Source: CAZMYM01 sp964620325
GTDB taxonomy: Bacteria; Bipolaricaulota; Bipolaricaulia; UBA7950; UBA9294
Direction: 5' to 3'
Assembly: GCA_964620325.1 (NCBI GenBank)
Contig: CAZUIM010000004.1
Location: forward strand, 40,912-104,911
DNA: 64,000 nucleotides
Position numbers and translations under genes: made by a program. The notes under the pieces are model-generated. The model did no database searches and was not told where the DNA came from. It was given only the letters and a program-made list of their open reading frames with translations. Below, in pieces: positions 17,187 through 25,023 of this stretch; the first letter of the stretch is position 1; each line of letters starts with the position of its first letter.

Positions 17187-17215
17187 ATTGTAGCAGGCTT
17201 TGTTAGAGAGTGCAA
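17187..17215 (-). promoter_or_regulatory. Promoter of the ribbon-helix-helix gene
   Basis: On the minus strand TTGCAC (17210-17215) and TACAAT (17187-17192) are separated by 17 bp. The ATG lies 34 nt further on with a strong ribosome binding site, so this transcript has a normal short leader. Confidence 0.75.
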
Positions 17216-17233
17216 GTGGTTGCTAAGACGTAA

Positions 17234-18335
17234 CTATGATGGTGTGTTTTCGCCCTCCGTGTAGGAGAGGTACGCCTCGATGAAAGCACCGAGATCGCCG
17301 TCGAGCACGGCGTCGACGTTCCCCGTCTCCTCCCTCGTCCGGTGATCCTTCACCATGCGATACGGATGGAGAACGTACGATCGAATCTGGCTTCCCCATT
17401 CGTTCTCCTTCAGCTCCCCCTGGATCTCATCGAGCCTCTCCGCCTGTTGCCGGCGGAGGATCTCACCGAGGCGGGAACGGAGAATGCGCATCGCCGTCTC
17501 TTTGTTCTGGTGTTGGCTTCGCTCATTCTGGCAGGAGACGGCAATCCCCGTCGGAAGGTGCGTGATCCGCACGGCGGAATCGGTCACATTCACGTGCTGC
17601 CCTCCGGCTCCGGAGGCCCGGTACGTGTCGACTCGGAGGTCTTTCGGATCGATCGAAAGCTCCGCCTCTTCGGTCACCGGAACGACCGTCACCGCGGCGA
17701 ACGATGTGTGCCGGCGGTGAGCCGAGTCAAACGGAGAGAGGCGGACCAGCCGGTGAACGCCCCGTTCTCCTTTCAAGTTGCCGAACGCATACCTGCCAGA
17801 GATCTCGAGCGTCGCACTCCGGATCCCGGCCCCCTCGCCCTCGCTCGCTTCGAGGAGGGTCGCCCGGAATCTCATCCTCTCGGCGAATCGCCCATACATC
17901 CGCAAGAGCATCTCGGCCCAGTCTTGCGAGTCGGTTCCGCCGGCGCCGGCGTTGATCGACAGGTAGCAGTCCTCGACGTCGTACTCCCCGGAGAAGGTCA
18001 GTTCGATTCGAAACCGATGAAGGGCCCGCTCGAGATCCCCGGCTCGTCTCTCGATCGCGGCCAGTTCTTCTTCATCGTTCGCCTCGACGGCCATCTCGCG
18101 GAGAAGTTCGATCTCTTCGAGCTCGGACGAGACCTCGCAGTAGCGAGTCAAGAGAGACCGCGTCTGCTCCAGTTCCCTAGACGCAGATTCGGCGCGCTGG
18201 CGATCCTCCCAGAAGCCGGGTGCCGCCATGACCTGTTCGAGTTCGCCGATCCGTACCTTCAACTCGGCCGGGTCAAAGGTGATCACCAATCCTGCCGAGA
18301 ATCTCACGCATTCGGGAAAGATCTTCTTCGATCAT
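17234..18335 (-). CDS. prfB: Peptide chain release factor 2 (programmed +1 frameshift)
   Basis: Release factor for UGA and UAA. The zero frame starts at ATG 18335 (SD AGGGG) and encodes 20 codons ending …IGDHL before an in-frame TGA at 18273-18275; the main frame continues DPAELKVRIGELEQVMAAPG. The main frame carries the RF2 features: coiled-coil N-domain, INAGAGGTDSQDWAEML with the GGQ domain in VDTYRASGAGGQHVNVTDSAVRI, and CQNERSQHQNKETAM. A start codon in the main frame further upstream (ATG at 18307) would bypass autoregulation but lacks a ribosome binding site. About 366 residues after frameshifting. Confidence 0.93.
18273..18278 (-). promoter_or_regulatory. RF2 +1 programmed frameshift site CTT TGA C
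   Basis: The minus strand reads GGTGATCACCTTTGACCC: CTT is codon 20 of the zero frame, TGA is the RF2-specific stop, and slipping to TTT GAC joins the main prfB frame. GGTGATC just upstream can pair with the 3' end of 16S rRNA, serving as the internal Shine-Dalgarno-like stimulator, though the spacing differs from the E. coli AGGGGG element. Confidence 0.85.
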
Positions 18336-18488
18336 CGGAACCCCTATCGCGTCGAATCGGACGCCCCTTTCAGTGTACCGAGGGACCGCCACGAGTTCAC
18401 CAACACGTCGTCCGGAATGGAGTTGACAGAGCCGCTCGAGGGGCTATTGCCAGAGATCCACAGATTCGACATCGAAAGAAGATGCCCG

Positions 18489-18683
18489 ATGGAAGGCTAT
18501 TTCGCAATCCTCGCCGCAGTCCCCGGGTTCTTCCTCAATTCGCTGTTCGTGATCCTCTTCTCGCGGGTCGTCCGCCCGACCTTCGGGATCGAGCACCCGA
18601 CCTCGATGCCGATGATGATCGCCCTCTTCTCTTCGAGTCTCTCCGGAGCGCGGATCCTTCACGGCACGGCCGGTCCGTCGTAG
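18489..18683 (+). CDS. Possible small membrane protein (64 aa)
   Basis: Between the two minus-strand genes a plus-strand frame encodes MEGYFAILAAVPGFFLNSLF followed by a basic turn (SRVVRP) and a second hydrophobic stretch (MPMMIALFSSSL), i.e. two putative membrane helices. The ribosome binding site (AAAGAAG) is weak. The complementary minus frame here is only read-through of the neighbouring gene and has no start, which favours this frame, but the evidence is thin. It overlaps the 3' end of the convergent exported-protein gene by 25 nt. Confidence 0.35.
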   Translation: MEGYFAILAAVPGFFLNSLFVILFSRVVRPTFGIEHPTSMPMMIALFSSSLSGARILHGTAGPS

Positions 18684-19645
18684 TCGAGGTTGTCGATCGT
18701 CAGTCGAATCTGATCGTAGCTCCTTCCGCCGGAGCCGTCGTAGAGTGTGAGACTGATCGTCACCGACTCCCCGTGAGGTCGATCGGTCATCGGAGCGCGA
18801 TAGGTCGGAGACAGCGTGTCCGCCCCTTCGAGCGTCCCCTTGCTCGCAGCCCAGACGTAACAACCCGAAGCGCAGGCCGGATTGCTGATCGTTCCTCGAA
18901 GTGCGAACGAGGATCCTTCGTCGATTTGCGACGGGTATTGGCGAACGATGCGGGGTTTCGGGCGGTCGGCCGGACGTCCCGGACCCGGATCGAACGGCGA
19001 CGCGGTCCAGATGAACGCGCAGTCTCCTTCGATGCAGGGACAGGGACCGATAACCGAGCCGCACGAGTCGACCGGCGGAACCTCGGTGATGCACGGGCTC
19101 GCACACGGAACCTCCGGCTGCGGGCACGTTTCATCGATCCCTCGGGCGCACGGGTCGACCGGGGGACAGACGGGCCGCGGCGGGCAAGGATCAGGAGGGC
19201 AGGCGAGCGGATTGCGCACCGTCAGCACGAAAGCATCGCTCGCGGTCCGGCCCCGCCCGTCGGTCACCGTCAGCCGGAGGAGCACGCAGTCTTCGCAGCC
19301 GCAGACCGACGGAGCGGTGTACACGGGATCCTTTGCGTACGGGTCGCTGAAAACACCGAGCCCGCCCTGCGCCGTCCAGTGGTAGCTGACGGCGCCACCG
19401 GCCGCACCCGAGACACGTCCGGCAAGCTGAACCGTCTCCCGCTCCTCGACCGTCGTGTCCACTCCGGCATCGACCGTGAAGGCACCTCCGGTCTCGGACG
19501 ACGAAGCGCTGAGTGTGGGAGTCGAAGCCTGCGAAGACGAATCGGCCGCCGCTTGCTCCGAACCTCCGCCGGCAAAGAGAAGGAGCCCGAGGACGAGCGC
19601 CAATCCAACCCCGAGCAGGACGAGAAACGTGGAGTTCTGATTCAT
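18659..19645 (-). CDS. Exported PKD/Ig-like protein with Cys-Pro-rich linker
   Basis: The ATG at 19645 follows GGGAGGT and encodes MNQNSTFLVLLGVGLALVLG, a signal anchor, then a Ser/Ala-rich stretch. Two Ig/PKD-like beta-sandwich domains are visible: residues ~60-140 (VEERETVQLAGRVSGAAGGA, then VSYHWTAQGG) and ~240-325 (IDEGSSFALRGTISNPACAS, ending IRLTIDN). Between them is a stretch dense in CPP, PPVDPC and PCPC motifs, with well over a dozen cysteines, which could be disulfide-bonded or metal-binding. Surface location is inferred; no enzymatic motif is visible. Confidence 0.78.
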   Translation of the reverse strand: MNQNSTFLVLLGVGLALVLGLLLFAGGGSEQAAADSSSQASTPTLSASSSETGGAFTVDAGVDTTVEERETVQLAGRVSGAAGGAVSYHWTAQGGLGVFSDPYAKDPVYTAPSVCGCEDCVLLRLTVTDGRGRTASDAFVLTVRNPLACPPDPCPPRPVCPPVDPCARGIDETCPQPEVPCASPCITEVPPVDSCGSVIGPCPCIEGDCAFIWTASPFDPGPGRPADRPKPRIVRQYPSQIDEGSSFALRGTISNPACASGCYVWAASKGTLEGADTLSPTYRAPMTDRPHGESVTISLTLYDGSGGRSYDQIRLTIDNLDYDGPAVP

Positions 19646-19939
19646 ACCAAGCACCTCCCGTCCGCCGGGCGAGACGGACACTTCGCCGAAGCGGACCGCT
19701 CATCATCCAGATTCCTGCGATCACAGCCTAGCCGGCGGCGCCCGCGCGATTCAAGCCGCACGTCTCTGCGAGGGCCGCCATTTGCACGGCGGTTCGGGGA
19801 CTCTTGCGCCGGTGATGCGTTGTCTCGCCGCGTGAAAGAAAGGACGCCGCACGCTCGTCTGTGACGGAGGACGGCGGCGACCGGACGCCGTCCGATCCGG
19901 GGCTCCAGTCGATCGAACACAAAACGACCGCAGGGACAA

Positions 19940-20419
19940 CTACGTATGCTTGTCAGCCACCGATGAAGCCGCGTAGGCGTGCGGCTTGATCCGCACGGAC
20001 AGGCCGTTGGCGATGATCATCCCAACCACTTCATCGATCATCTCCTTCGTCCTTCCGTTCTCCCCGATGTCGACGTGGATCTCGAGGTTGAACTGGAGGC
20101 GAGACAGGGCGGCCAACCGCTCGATCAGATGCTGCGCCAGCTCAAATGAGAGCCACGCCTCACGCCAGATCTGTTGCCGGAGCGAATGCGGCTTCTTTTC
20201 CCCTCGCCGGGTCCAGTAGTACCGGCCTCCGCGCCCGACTCGATGCAACACGATGGCGCTCACAATCTCGAGTCGGTCGAGGGACGTCGAGGAGTCGGTT
20301 CCGATGAGCAGTTCGAACCGGTCCCGCGAACTTCCCGTCATCTCACCAACGATGCTCTCGACGACCTCGTCGAAGGTCATCCGCCCAAGATTCGGGTTGA
20401 AGAACGGTTGCGAGAGCAT
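19940..20419 (-). CDS. YkuK-like RNase H-fold protein (DUF458)
   Basis: A 159-residue protein starting MLSQPFFNPNLGRMTFDEVV at the ATG at 20417-20419. It matches the DUF458/YkuK family: FNPNLG…MTFDEVV, then IGTDSS (first acidic residue of the RNase H-like fold), VHRVGRGGRYYWTRR, LEIHVDIGENGRTKEMIDEV and the terminal PHAYAASSVADKHT. The longer upstream extension of the frame is antisense to the kinase gene and was dropped. The family's biological role is poorly defined. The promoter lies inside the 3' end of the histidine-kinase gene. Confidence 0.88.
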   Translation of the reverse strand: MLSQPFFNPNLGRMTFDEVVESIVGEMTGSSRDRFELLIGTDSSTSLDRLEIVSAIVLHRVGRGGRYYWTRRGEKKPHSLRQQIWREAWLSFELAQHLIERLAALSRLQFNLEIHVDIGENGRTKEMIDEVVGMIIANGLSVRIKPHAYAASSVADKHT

Positions 20420-20424
20420 GCCCG

Positions 20425-20454
20425 ATCCTAGCGGGTTAGGCCGCATCGATTCAA
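20425..20454 (-). promoter_or_regulatory. Leaderless-type promoter of the YkuK-like gene
   Basis: On the minus strand TTGAAT (20449-20454) and TAGGAT (20425-20430) are 18 bp apart. The ATG begins 5 nt after the -10 box, so the mRNA can have no leader. Confidence 0.6.
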
Positions 20455-21824
20455 GCCAGCGGCAACCAGACGGAAAAGCGTGCGCCACCGGATGGATCGT
20501 TGTCGGCGCGGATCGTCCCCCCGTGTGCCTCGACCCACTGCTTGACGATCGCCAGACCAAGACCGGTCCCACCCCCCCGATTCCGCGCCGGATCCCCACG
20601 GTAGAACCGTTCAAACAGGTGCGGCAGGTCGTCCTCGGAGATCCCGGGACCGGTATCGGCGACGACGAATTTCACCGCGTTCGGAGCCCGCTCGATCTCG
20701 ATCCGAATCTCGCCGTCCGTCGGCGTCACCCGCAACGCGTTGCTCAGCAGGTTGGCGAGAACCTGGCGAAGCCGCTTCGGATCCACATTGACCAACGGGA
20801 CGGACGGTGCGACGACGAACCGGAGCGTCGGCGCGTCGTCCGACGATGCGACGGCCGCCTCGGTCACTTGGCGGAACAGCCCCTCCAGGTCGACCGGCTC
20901 CTTTTCCAGTCGAAGCTCCCCCGCTTCGGCGAGCGCCAGCTCACGCAGGTCGTCGATCAGCCGTCCGAGGTGGAGCGTCTCCTCGTAGATCGGCGCGATC
21001 GTCTCCCCGCACGGCTCGTAGACCCCGTCGAGGAGCGCTTCGAGTGTCCCTTGGATGATCGTCACCGGCGTGCGCAGCTCGTGCGCGATGTCGGCGGTCA
21101 TCATCTGGCGGAGCGACTCCGAGCGGCGCAGGTTTGCGACCATCTGGTCGAACGATTCGCCGAGTCGGCCGAACTCGTCCCGAGACCGAAGCCGGACCGA
21201 CTCCGGGAGATCACCGTGGGCGATCCGCTCGGTCGCCCGCGAGAGCTTCTTCAGCGGCGACAGGATCTGGAGGATCAGAAAGACCGACAGGAGCATGGCG
21301 AGGGCGATCGCGATGCCCCCTCCGAGCATCGCCGACTGCTTTGCCGAGGTGAGGAATTCCGCTTCCCGCGGATCGAGGTTGGCCCCCGCCTCTCCGACGA
21401 TGAGCGTGCCGACGCGCTCGCCGTCGACGACGATGGGTATTCCCGTCTCCATCTCCTGTTCGGTCAACGAGCGATCGATCCCGCTCGGCTCGGTCGTGAG
21501 GAAGATGTCGCCTTCCTCGTTGGCGAGCCAGAACCGTCCTTCCACGGTCAACACCTGTCCCGTGTAGATCTGATCGCCGATGGTGATTTTCACCTCGCGG
21601 TGTAGGAGGTTGTAGACCCCTTTCCAAGTCCCGAATTCCTCGTAGTACCAGGCAAGCTGCGAGCTGAGCGACAGTCCGAAGATCTCACGGTTTTTCTGCC
21701 GATACTCGTCGAACCGCCGTGTGATCGAGGTCGCCGTCAGCAGATAGACCAGCCCGACGGAGAGGAGAATGATGACGGTGAAGGAGAGCGCGAGCTTCAG
21801 CGAGAGGGGAATCTGTCGCTTCAT
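20451..21824 (-). CDS. Membrane sensor histidine kinase (HAMP, HisKA, HATPase)
   Basis: A 457-residue kinase. A first membrane helix near residues 8-30 (LALSFTVIILLSVGLVYLL) and a second near 165-190 flank a periplasmic sensor of ~135 residues. HAMP follows (ILSPLKKLSRATERIAHGDL), then HisKA with the phosphoacceptor His in MTADIAHELRTPVTII, then the ATPase domain with N box LLSNALRVT, G1 ADTGPGISEDDL and G2 GGGTGLGLAIVKQ. The stimulus is unknown. It lies 3 nt after the response-regulator gene, so the two form one transcript. Confidence 0.94.
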   Translation of the reverse strand: MKRQIPLSLKLALSFTVIILLSVGLVYLLTATSITRRFDEYRQKNREIFGLSLSSQLAWYYEEFGTWKGVYNLLHREVKITIGDQIYTGQVLTVEGRFWLANEEGDIFLTTEPSGIDRSLTEQEMETGIPIVVDGERVGTLIVGEAGANLDPREAEFLTSAKQSAMLGGGIAIALAMLLSVFLILQILSPLKKLSRATERIAHGDLPESVRLRSRDEFGRLGESFDQMVANLRRSESLRQMMTADIAHELRTPVTIIQGTLEALLDGVYEPCGETIAPIYEETLHLGRLIDDLRELALAEAGELRLEKEPVDLEGLFRQVTEAAVASSDDAPTLRFVVAPSVPLVNVDPKRLRQVLANLLSNALRVTPTDGEIRIEIERAPNAVKFVVADTGPGISEDDLPHLFERFYRGDPARNRGGGTGLGLAIVKQWVEAHGGTIRADNDPSGGARFSVWLPLA

Positions 21825-21827
21825 CGC

Positions 21828-22511
21828 CTAGGGTTCGCGAGCGAACCGGTAGCCGACGCCGTGAACGGTCAGGATGTAGCGCGGCGACTTCGGATCCTCC
21901 TCGATCTTCCGCCGAAGATTCTTGACGTGCGTATCGATCGTCCGCGCGAATGAATCGTAGGTGTAGCCCTGGACCTCGCGGAGGAGCTGGAGTCTCGTGA
22001 AGACCTGGCCGGGATGCCGAGCGAGGTAGGCGAGCAGATCGAATTCGGTCGGTGTGAGCTCGACGCCGCGACCGCCGACGGTCAACTCGCGCGTCTTCAG
22101 GTCGATCTCGACGTCTCCGACGACGATTCGCTCGACCTCCCCGCGATCGCCCTCGTATCGCCGGAGGACGGCCCGAATCCGTGCGACGAGTTCACGCGGA
22201 CTGAACGGCTTGACGACGTAGTCGTCCGCCCCGAGCTCGAGCCCGACGACGCGGTCGGCCTCCGCCGCCTTCGCCGTCAGCATGATGATCGGAACTGAGG
22301 ACTTGCTCCGGATCGCCCGGGTCACCTCGATTCCGCTCTTCTTCGGAAGCATCAGGTCGAGGACGATCAGGTCGGGCCCCTTCTCGTCGAACGCTTGAAG
22401 GGCGGCGTCACCATCGAACGCCGTGTAGGTCTTGAACCCCTCCCGATCGAGGTAGGCCTTGACCGTTCGAACGATCATCTCCTCGTCGTCGACAACCAGG
22501 ATTCTCTTCAT
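21828..22511 (-). CDS. OmpR/PhoB-family response regulator
   Basis: A 227-residue regulator starting MKRILVVDDEEMIVRTVKAY. Receiver features are intact: acidic pair DDEE, phosphorylatable Asp in DLIVLDLMLPKKSG, Thr in IIMLTAKAAEADRV and Lys in YVVKPFSPREL. The C-terminal winged helix (ELTPTEFDLLAYLARHPGQV, RTIDTHVKNLRRKIE) is OmpR-type. TATAAT lies 9 nt before the ATG with no ribosome binding site, implying a leaderless start; the frame upstream of this ATG is not used. It is the first gene of the two-component operon. Confidence 0.94.
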   Translation of the reverse strand: MKRILVVDDEEMIVRTVKAYLDREGFKTYTAFDGDAALQAFDEKGPDLIVLDLMLPKKSGIEVTRAIRSKSSVPIIMLTAKAAEADRVVGLELGADDYVVKPFSPRELVARIRAVLRRYEGDRGEVERIVVGDVEIDLKTRELTVGGRGVELTPTEFDLLAYLARHPGQVFTRLQLLREVQGYTYDSFARTIDTHVKNLRRKIEEDPKSPRYILTVHGVGYRFAREP

Positions 22512-22740
22512 CGCCCACCCATTATACCGAAGGGAAGGCAATTCAATAATCGTGTTACCCACCGTTCGATCGACTGATTCCACCATAGGATTCGCCACAA
22601 GTAAGTCTGCACGTCCGTGTGAACACGAATCGTTGGTTCGGTGTGGATCTTGTGTGCAGTCGGATTGTGCCTCCGAAGGGTTCCCACTACCATGGCACGA
22701 AACAGCGCGCGCCAGTACGTGAAGGAGGACCGACCGGCAG

Positions 22741-23814
22741 ATGAAGCGAATCCAAGTCGTCTCGACCGAGAAGCACTCGGGGAAGAGCCTGCTCTGTCTG
22801 TCCCTCGGGCGCGCGCTGCTCGAACAGGGTTCGCGCGTCGCGTACATGAAACCGATCAGCTTCGAGGTTTCCTACGAAACCGGCGAGCCGATCGACCGCG
22901 ACGCGAACGCCATTCGCTCGCTCCTCTCCCTCGACGACGACGTGCACGACATCGCTCCGGTCCCACTCGAAGGTCCTCTGTTGCGAGAGGCGATCGAGTC
23001 CGGCGACCGCGGCTTCAGAGAACGAATCTCGACGGCCTTTGCTCGCATCACGAACGGGCGCGATGTCGCGATCATCGAAGGCCGCAACCATCTCGGCCTC
23101 GGCGTCAGCGCCGGACTGAGCGACCTCGATCTCGCCGATCTTCTCTCGACGAACATCCTGCTGATGTCGCATTACGACGGGGAAGAGACGATTGATCGGA
23201 TTCTCTGCGGTCTTCGGCTCCTCGAGGATGGTCCTCGCGTGTTGGGGGTCGTTCTGAAGGACGTTCCGGTCGATCGATCCCTGATGACGGTGGAGGAGGT
23301 TCTCGTTCCGTTCCTGGCCGATCGAGGGGCCGAGGTCCTCGGAATGATCCCGTACGATCCGAAACTCCGCTCCGTCGTTGCCGACGAAATCGCCAAGCGC
23401 CTCGGGGGGAGAGTACTGACGGGTCGCGGACTCGGCCGAGAGGTTCGCCATTTCGTCGTCGGCGCGCTCGGGATCGAAGCGACGATGCGCGGTCTTCGCC
23501 GGACGCCAGATTTCGGCGTCATCACCGGGGGCGATCGGTCCGAGATCCTCTCCGCTGCACTCGACGTCCCCGGACTTCGCTGTCTGATCCTCACAGGAAA
23601 CCAGCGTCCGTCGCGCGAAATCGTCGATCGTGCGAACGAACTCGATGTTCCGGTCGTCCTCGCCGGGCTGAACACGCTGGTGACCGCCACGCTATGTGCC
23701 GACATGCTCGACCGAGTCTGGATCCGACCCGGTCCGACCTTGGACCGAGCGATCGAGCACGTTCGAACGAACATCGACATCGCCCGGATCCTCGAGAAGG
23801 CGGCGAGCGGTTAG
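22741..23814 (+). CDS. Pta-N-type P-loop protein with DRTGG domain
   Basis: A 357-residue protein starting at ATG 22741 behind GAAGGAGGA. Its N-terminal ~220 residues are a BioD-like P-loop domain (VVSTEKHSGKSLLCLSLGRAL, VAYMKPIS, VAIIEGRNHLGLG). The C-terminal ~120 residues resemble the DRTGG domain (LTGRGLGREVRHFVVGALG, TGGDRSEILSAALDVP, LILTGNQRPS). This is the arrangement of the N-terminal regulatory half of long phosphotransacetylases without the catalytic half. Its substrate is unknown; a link to acetyl-CoA metabolism is only suggested by the family. Confidence 0.82.
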   Translation: MKRIQVVSTEKHSGKSLLCLSLGRALLEQGSRVAYMKPISFEVSYETGEPIDRDANAIRSLLSLDDDVHDIAPVPLEGPLLREAIESGDRGFRERISTAFARITNGRDVAIIEGRNHLGLGVSAGLSDLDLADLLSTNILLMSHYDGEETIDRILCGLRLLEDGPRVLGVVLKDVPVDRSLMTVEEVLVPFLADRGAEVLGMIPYDPKLRSVVADEIAKRLGGRVLTGRGLGREVRHFVVGALGIEATMRGLRRTPDFGVITGGDRSEILSAALDVPGLRCLILTGNQRPSREIVDRANELDVPVVLAGLNTLVTATLCADMLDRVWIRPGPTLDRAIEHVRTNIDIARILEKAASG

Positions 23815-23892
23815 ATTCAGGAATCATTCCGGCCTCATCGCCCGCAACTCTAGAGATCACGTGTTCGAACGAGCCGGCCCACTCCTCCGGCC

Positions 23893-24303
23893 CTAGTCAG
23901 ACTCGATCCGGACGTCCGACGTGATCTCGGCAACCCCGCCAAGCATGTTCGCCACCGGGCAGTACTTGGAGAGTGAGAGATCGATCGCCTTCTTGAGGTT
24001 GGCCTCCGGGACGTCTCCGGAGACGACGTAGACCAAATGGATTTTCGTGAACGACTTCGGATGATCCTCCGTTCGCTCTCCGTCGATCTCGATTCGAAGC
24101 GTCTCGGGCTCCGTCTTCATCTTCCTCAAGATCGAGACGGCGTCCATCCCGCTGCATCCGCCGAGTGAGGAGAGCAAGACGTCGATCGGCGTCGGCGCAC
24201 TCCCGTCGCCCCCGCCCTTCACCGAAGCGTCCATCGCAACGACGTGGCCATTGTCACTGTGCCCTACGAAGCGCATCCCGCCATCGAACGATACGGTCAC
24301 CAT
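23893..24303 (-). CDS. OsmC family protein
   Basis: A 136-residue OsmC/Ohr-fold protein. Of two consecutive ATGs, the second (24301-24303) lies 5 nt after GGAGG and is preferred. It has the family features SAPTPIDVLLSSLGGCSGMDAVSIL with the reactive Cys, and YCPVANMLGG with the second Cys, as well as the ESD C-terminus. Members reduce organic hydroperoxides or handle reactive sulfur using the two cysteines. It is divergent from an arsR-glutaredoxin pair and carries an inverted repeat inside its promoter, suggesting control by that ArsR-type regulator. Confidence 0.92.
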   Translation of the reverse strand: MVTVSFDGGMRFVGHSDNGHVVAMDASVKGGGDGSAPTPIDVLLSSLGGCSGMDAVSILRKMKTEPETLRIEIDGERTEDHPKSFTKIHLVYVVSGDVPEANLKKAIDLSLSKYCPVANMLGGVAEITSDVRIESD

Positions 24304-24322
24304 CATGACCTCCTTCGCCCGA

Positions 24323-24352
24323 AGGATATCCAAACATTTAGATGTTTGACAA
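24323..24352 (-). promoter_or_regulatory. osmC promoter with embedded operator CAAACAT-TTAG-ATGTTTG
   Basis: On the minus strand TTGTCA (24347-24352) and TATCCT (24323-24328) are 18 bp apart. Between them, 24331-24348 is a perfect inverted repeat with 7-bp arms and a 4-nt spacer. A repressor bound there would block RNA polymerase. The adjacent ArsR-family gene is the obvious candidate; this is inference. Confidence 0.65.
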
Positions 24353-24459
24353 CTCTCGAACTTCCCGGTATCCTCGTCGCGATTCTGAGTTCGAATCTTG
24401 CGGGCAGGCACGATCGATCCGCCGGACTCGAGATTGAGACATGAATCGCGGAGAAACGG

Positions 24460-24753
24460 ATGGTGTATTCGGACGCGACAACGAGGTGGGCCGAGGTCTT
24501 CTCGGCCCTGGCGAGCGAACCGAGACTGCGGATCGTCCAACTCCTTGCCAGAGGCAAGCTCGAGTGCCAGGAGATCCTCAGGGACCTCGAGTTGAGTCAG
24601 CCGGCGGTCTCGTACCACCTGGCCAAGTTGGAGCGTGCCGGCGTTCTGATCAAGGAGAGAATCGGAGCTCGCCGATGCTATCGTTTGAACGAGGAGCTGC
24701 GGATCGTCTTCGAATGCCTCATGAAGGAGGATGGCACGTGGAACACACAGTGA
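24460..24753 (+). CDS. ArsR/SmtB-family transcriptional regulator
   Basis: A 97-residue winged-helix regulator: ALASEPRLRIVQLLARGKLE, recognition region LELSQPAVSYHLAKLERAGVL and wing KERIGARRCYRL. It lacks the ELCVCDL metal box of arsenic sensors; a Cys at GKLECQEI, one in RRCYRL and one in FECLM could act as thiol sensors. Its 3' end overlaps the glutaredoxin gene by 16 nt, and it is divergent from osmC, which together suggest a thiol or peroxide stress circuit. Confidence 0.9.
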   Translation: MVYSDATTRWAEVFSALASEPRLRIVQLLARGKLECQEILRDLELSQPAVSYHLAKLERAGVLIKERIGARRCYRLNEELRIVFECLMKEDGTWNTQ

Positions 24754-24977
24754 TCGTCTACTCAGCCCCGTCTTGCTCGTGGTGTCAGGTCACAAAGCAG
24801 CACCTGGAGGCGAACGGCGTCACGTTCGAAGACGTCGACGTGAGCGCCGACCCGAGTCGGGCCCGTGAGATGGTCGAAAAGAGCGGCCAAATGGGCGTTC
24901 CCGTGATTGACATCGACGGACAGATCATCGTCGGGTTCGATCGCGCTCGGATCGATGACCTGCTCGGTCTTTCCTAG
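24738..24977 (+). CDS. Glutaredoxin-like (NrdH/UXX) protein
   Basis: A 79-residue thioredoxin-fold protein starting with GTG at 24738, preceded by AAGGAGG inside the arsR 3' end. It has the redox motif CSWC in VIVYSAPSCSWCQVTKQHL, cis-proline region MGVPVIDIDGQIIVGFD and a short C-terminal helix. It is a dithiol electron donor; the co-transcribed ArsR and divergent OsmC point to thiol homeostasis. Confidence 0.9.
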   Translation: MEHTVIVYSAPSCSWCQVTKQHLEANGVTFEDVDVSADPSRAREMVEKSGQMGVPVIDIDGQIIVGFDRARIDDLLGLS

Positions 24978-25023
24978 GCAGACCGGATCGCCGGCGTCGA
25001 CGGACGCGCGTGCTCGTACCAAA

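Noticed and set aside
18360..18660. Minus-strand extension of the exported protein past its stop, with a plausible-looking sequence
   Set aside because: It is the read-through of the same frame after TGA, has no start codon of its own, and shows no family match.
17342..19864. 840-codon plus-strand open frame opposite prfB and the exported protein gene
   Set aside because: It lies antisense to prfB and to the Cys-rich exported protein, its translation is low-complexity and Arg/Pro-rich without motifs, and high G+C content produces such frames by chance.
19646..19939. 294-nt intergenic stretch examined for tRNA, SRP RNA or small genes
   Set aside because: A GATTCAAG run recalls a T-loop, but no acceptor, anticodon or D-arm pairing could be found on either strand.
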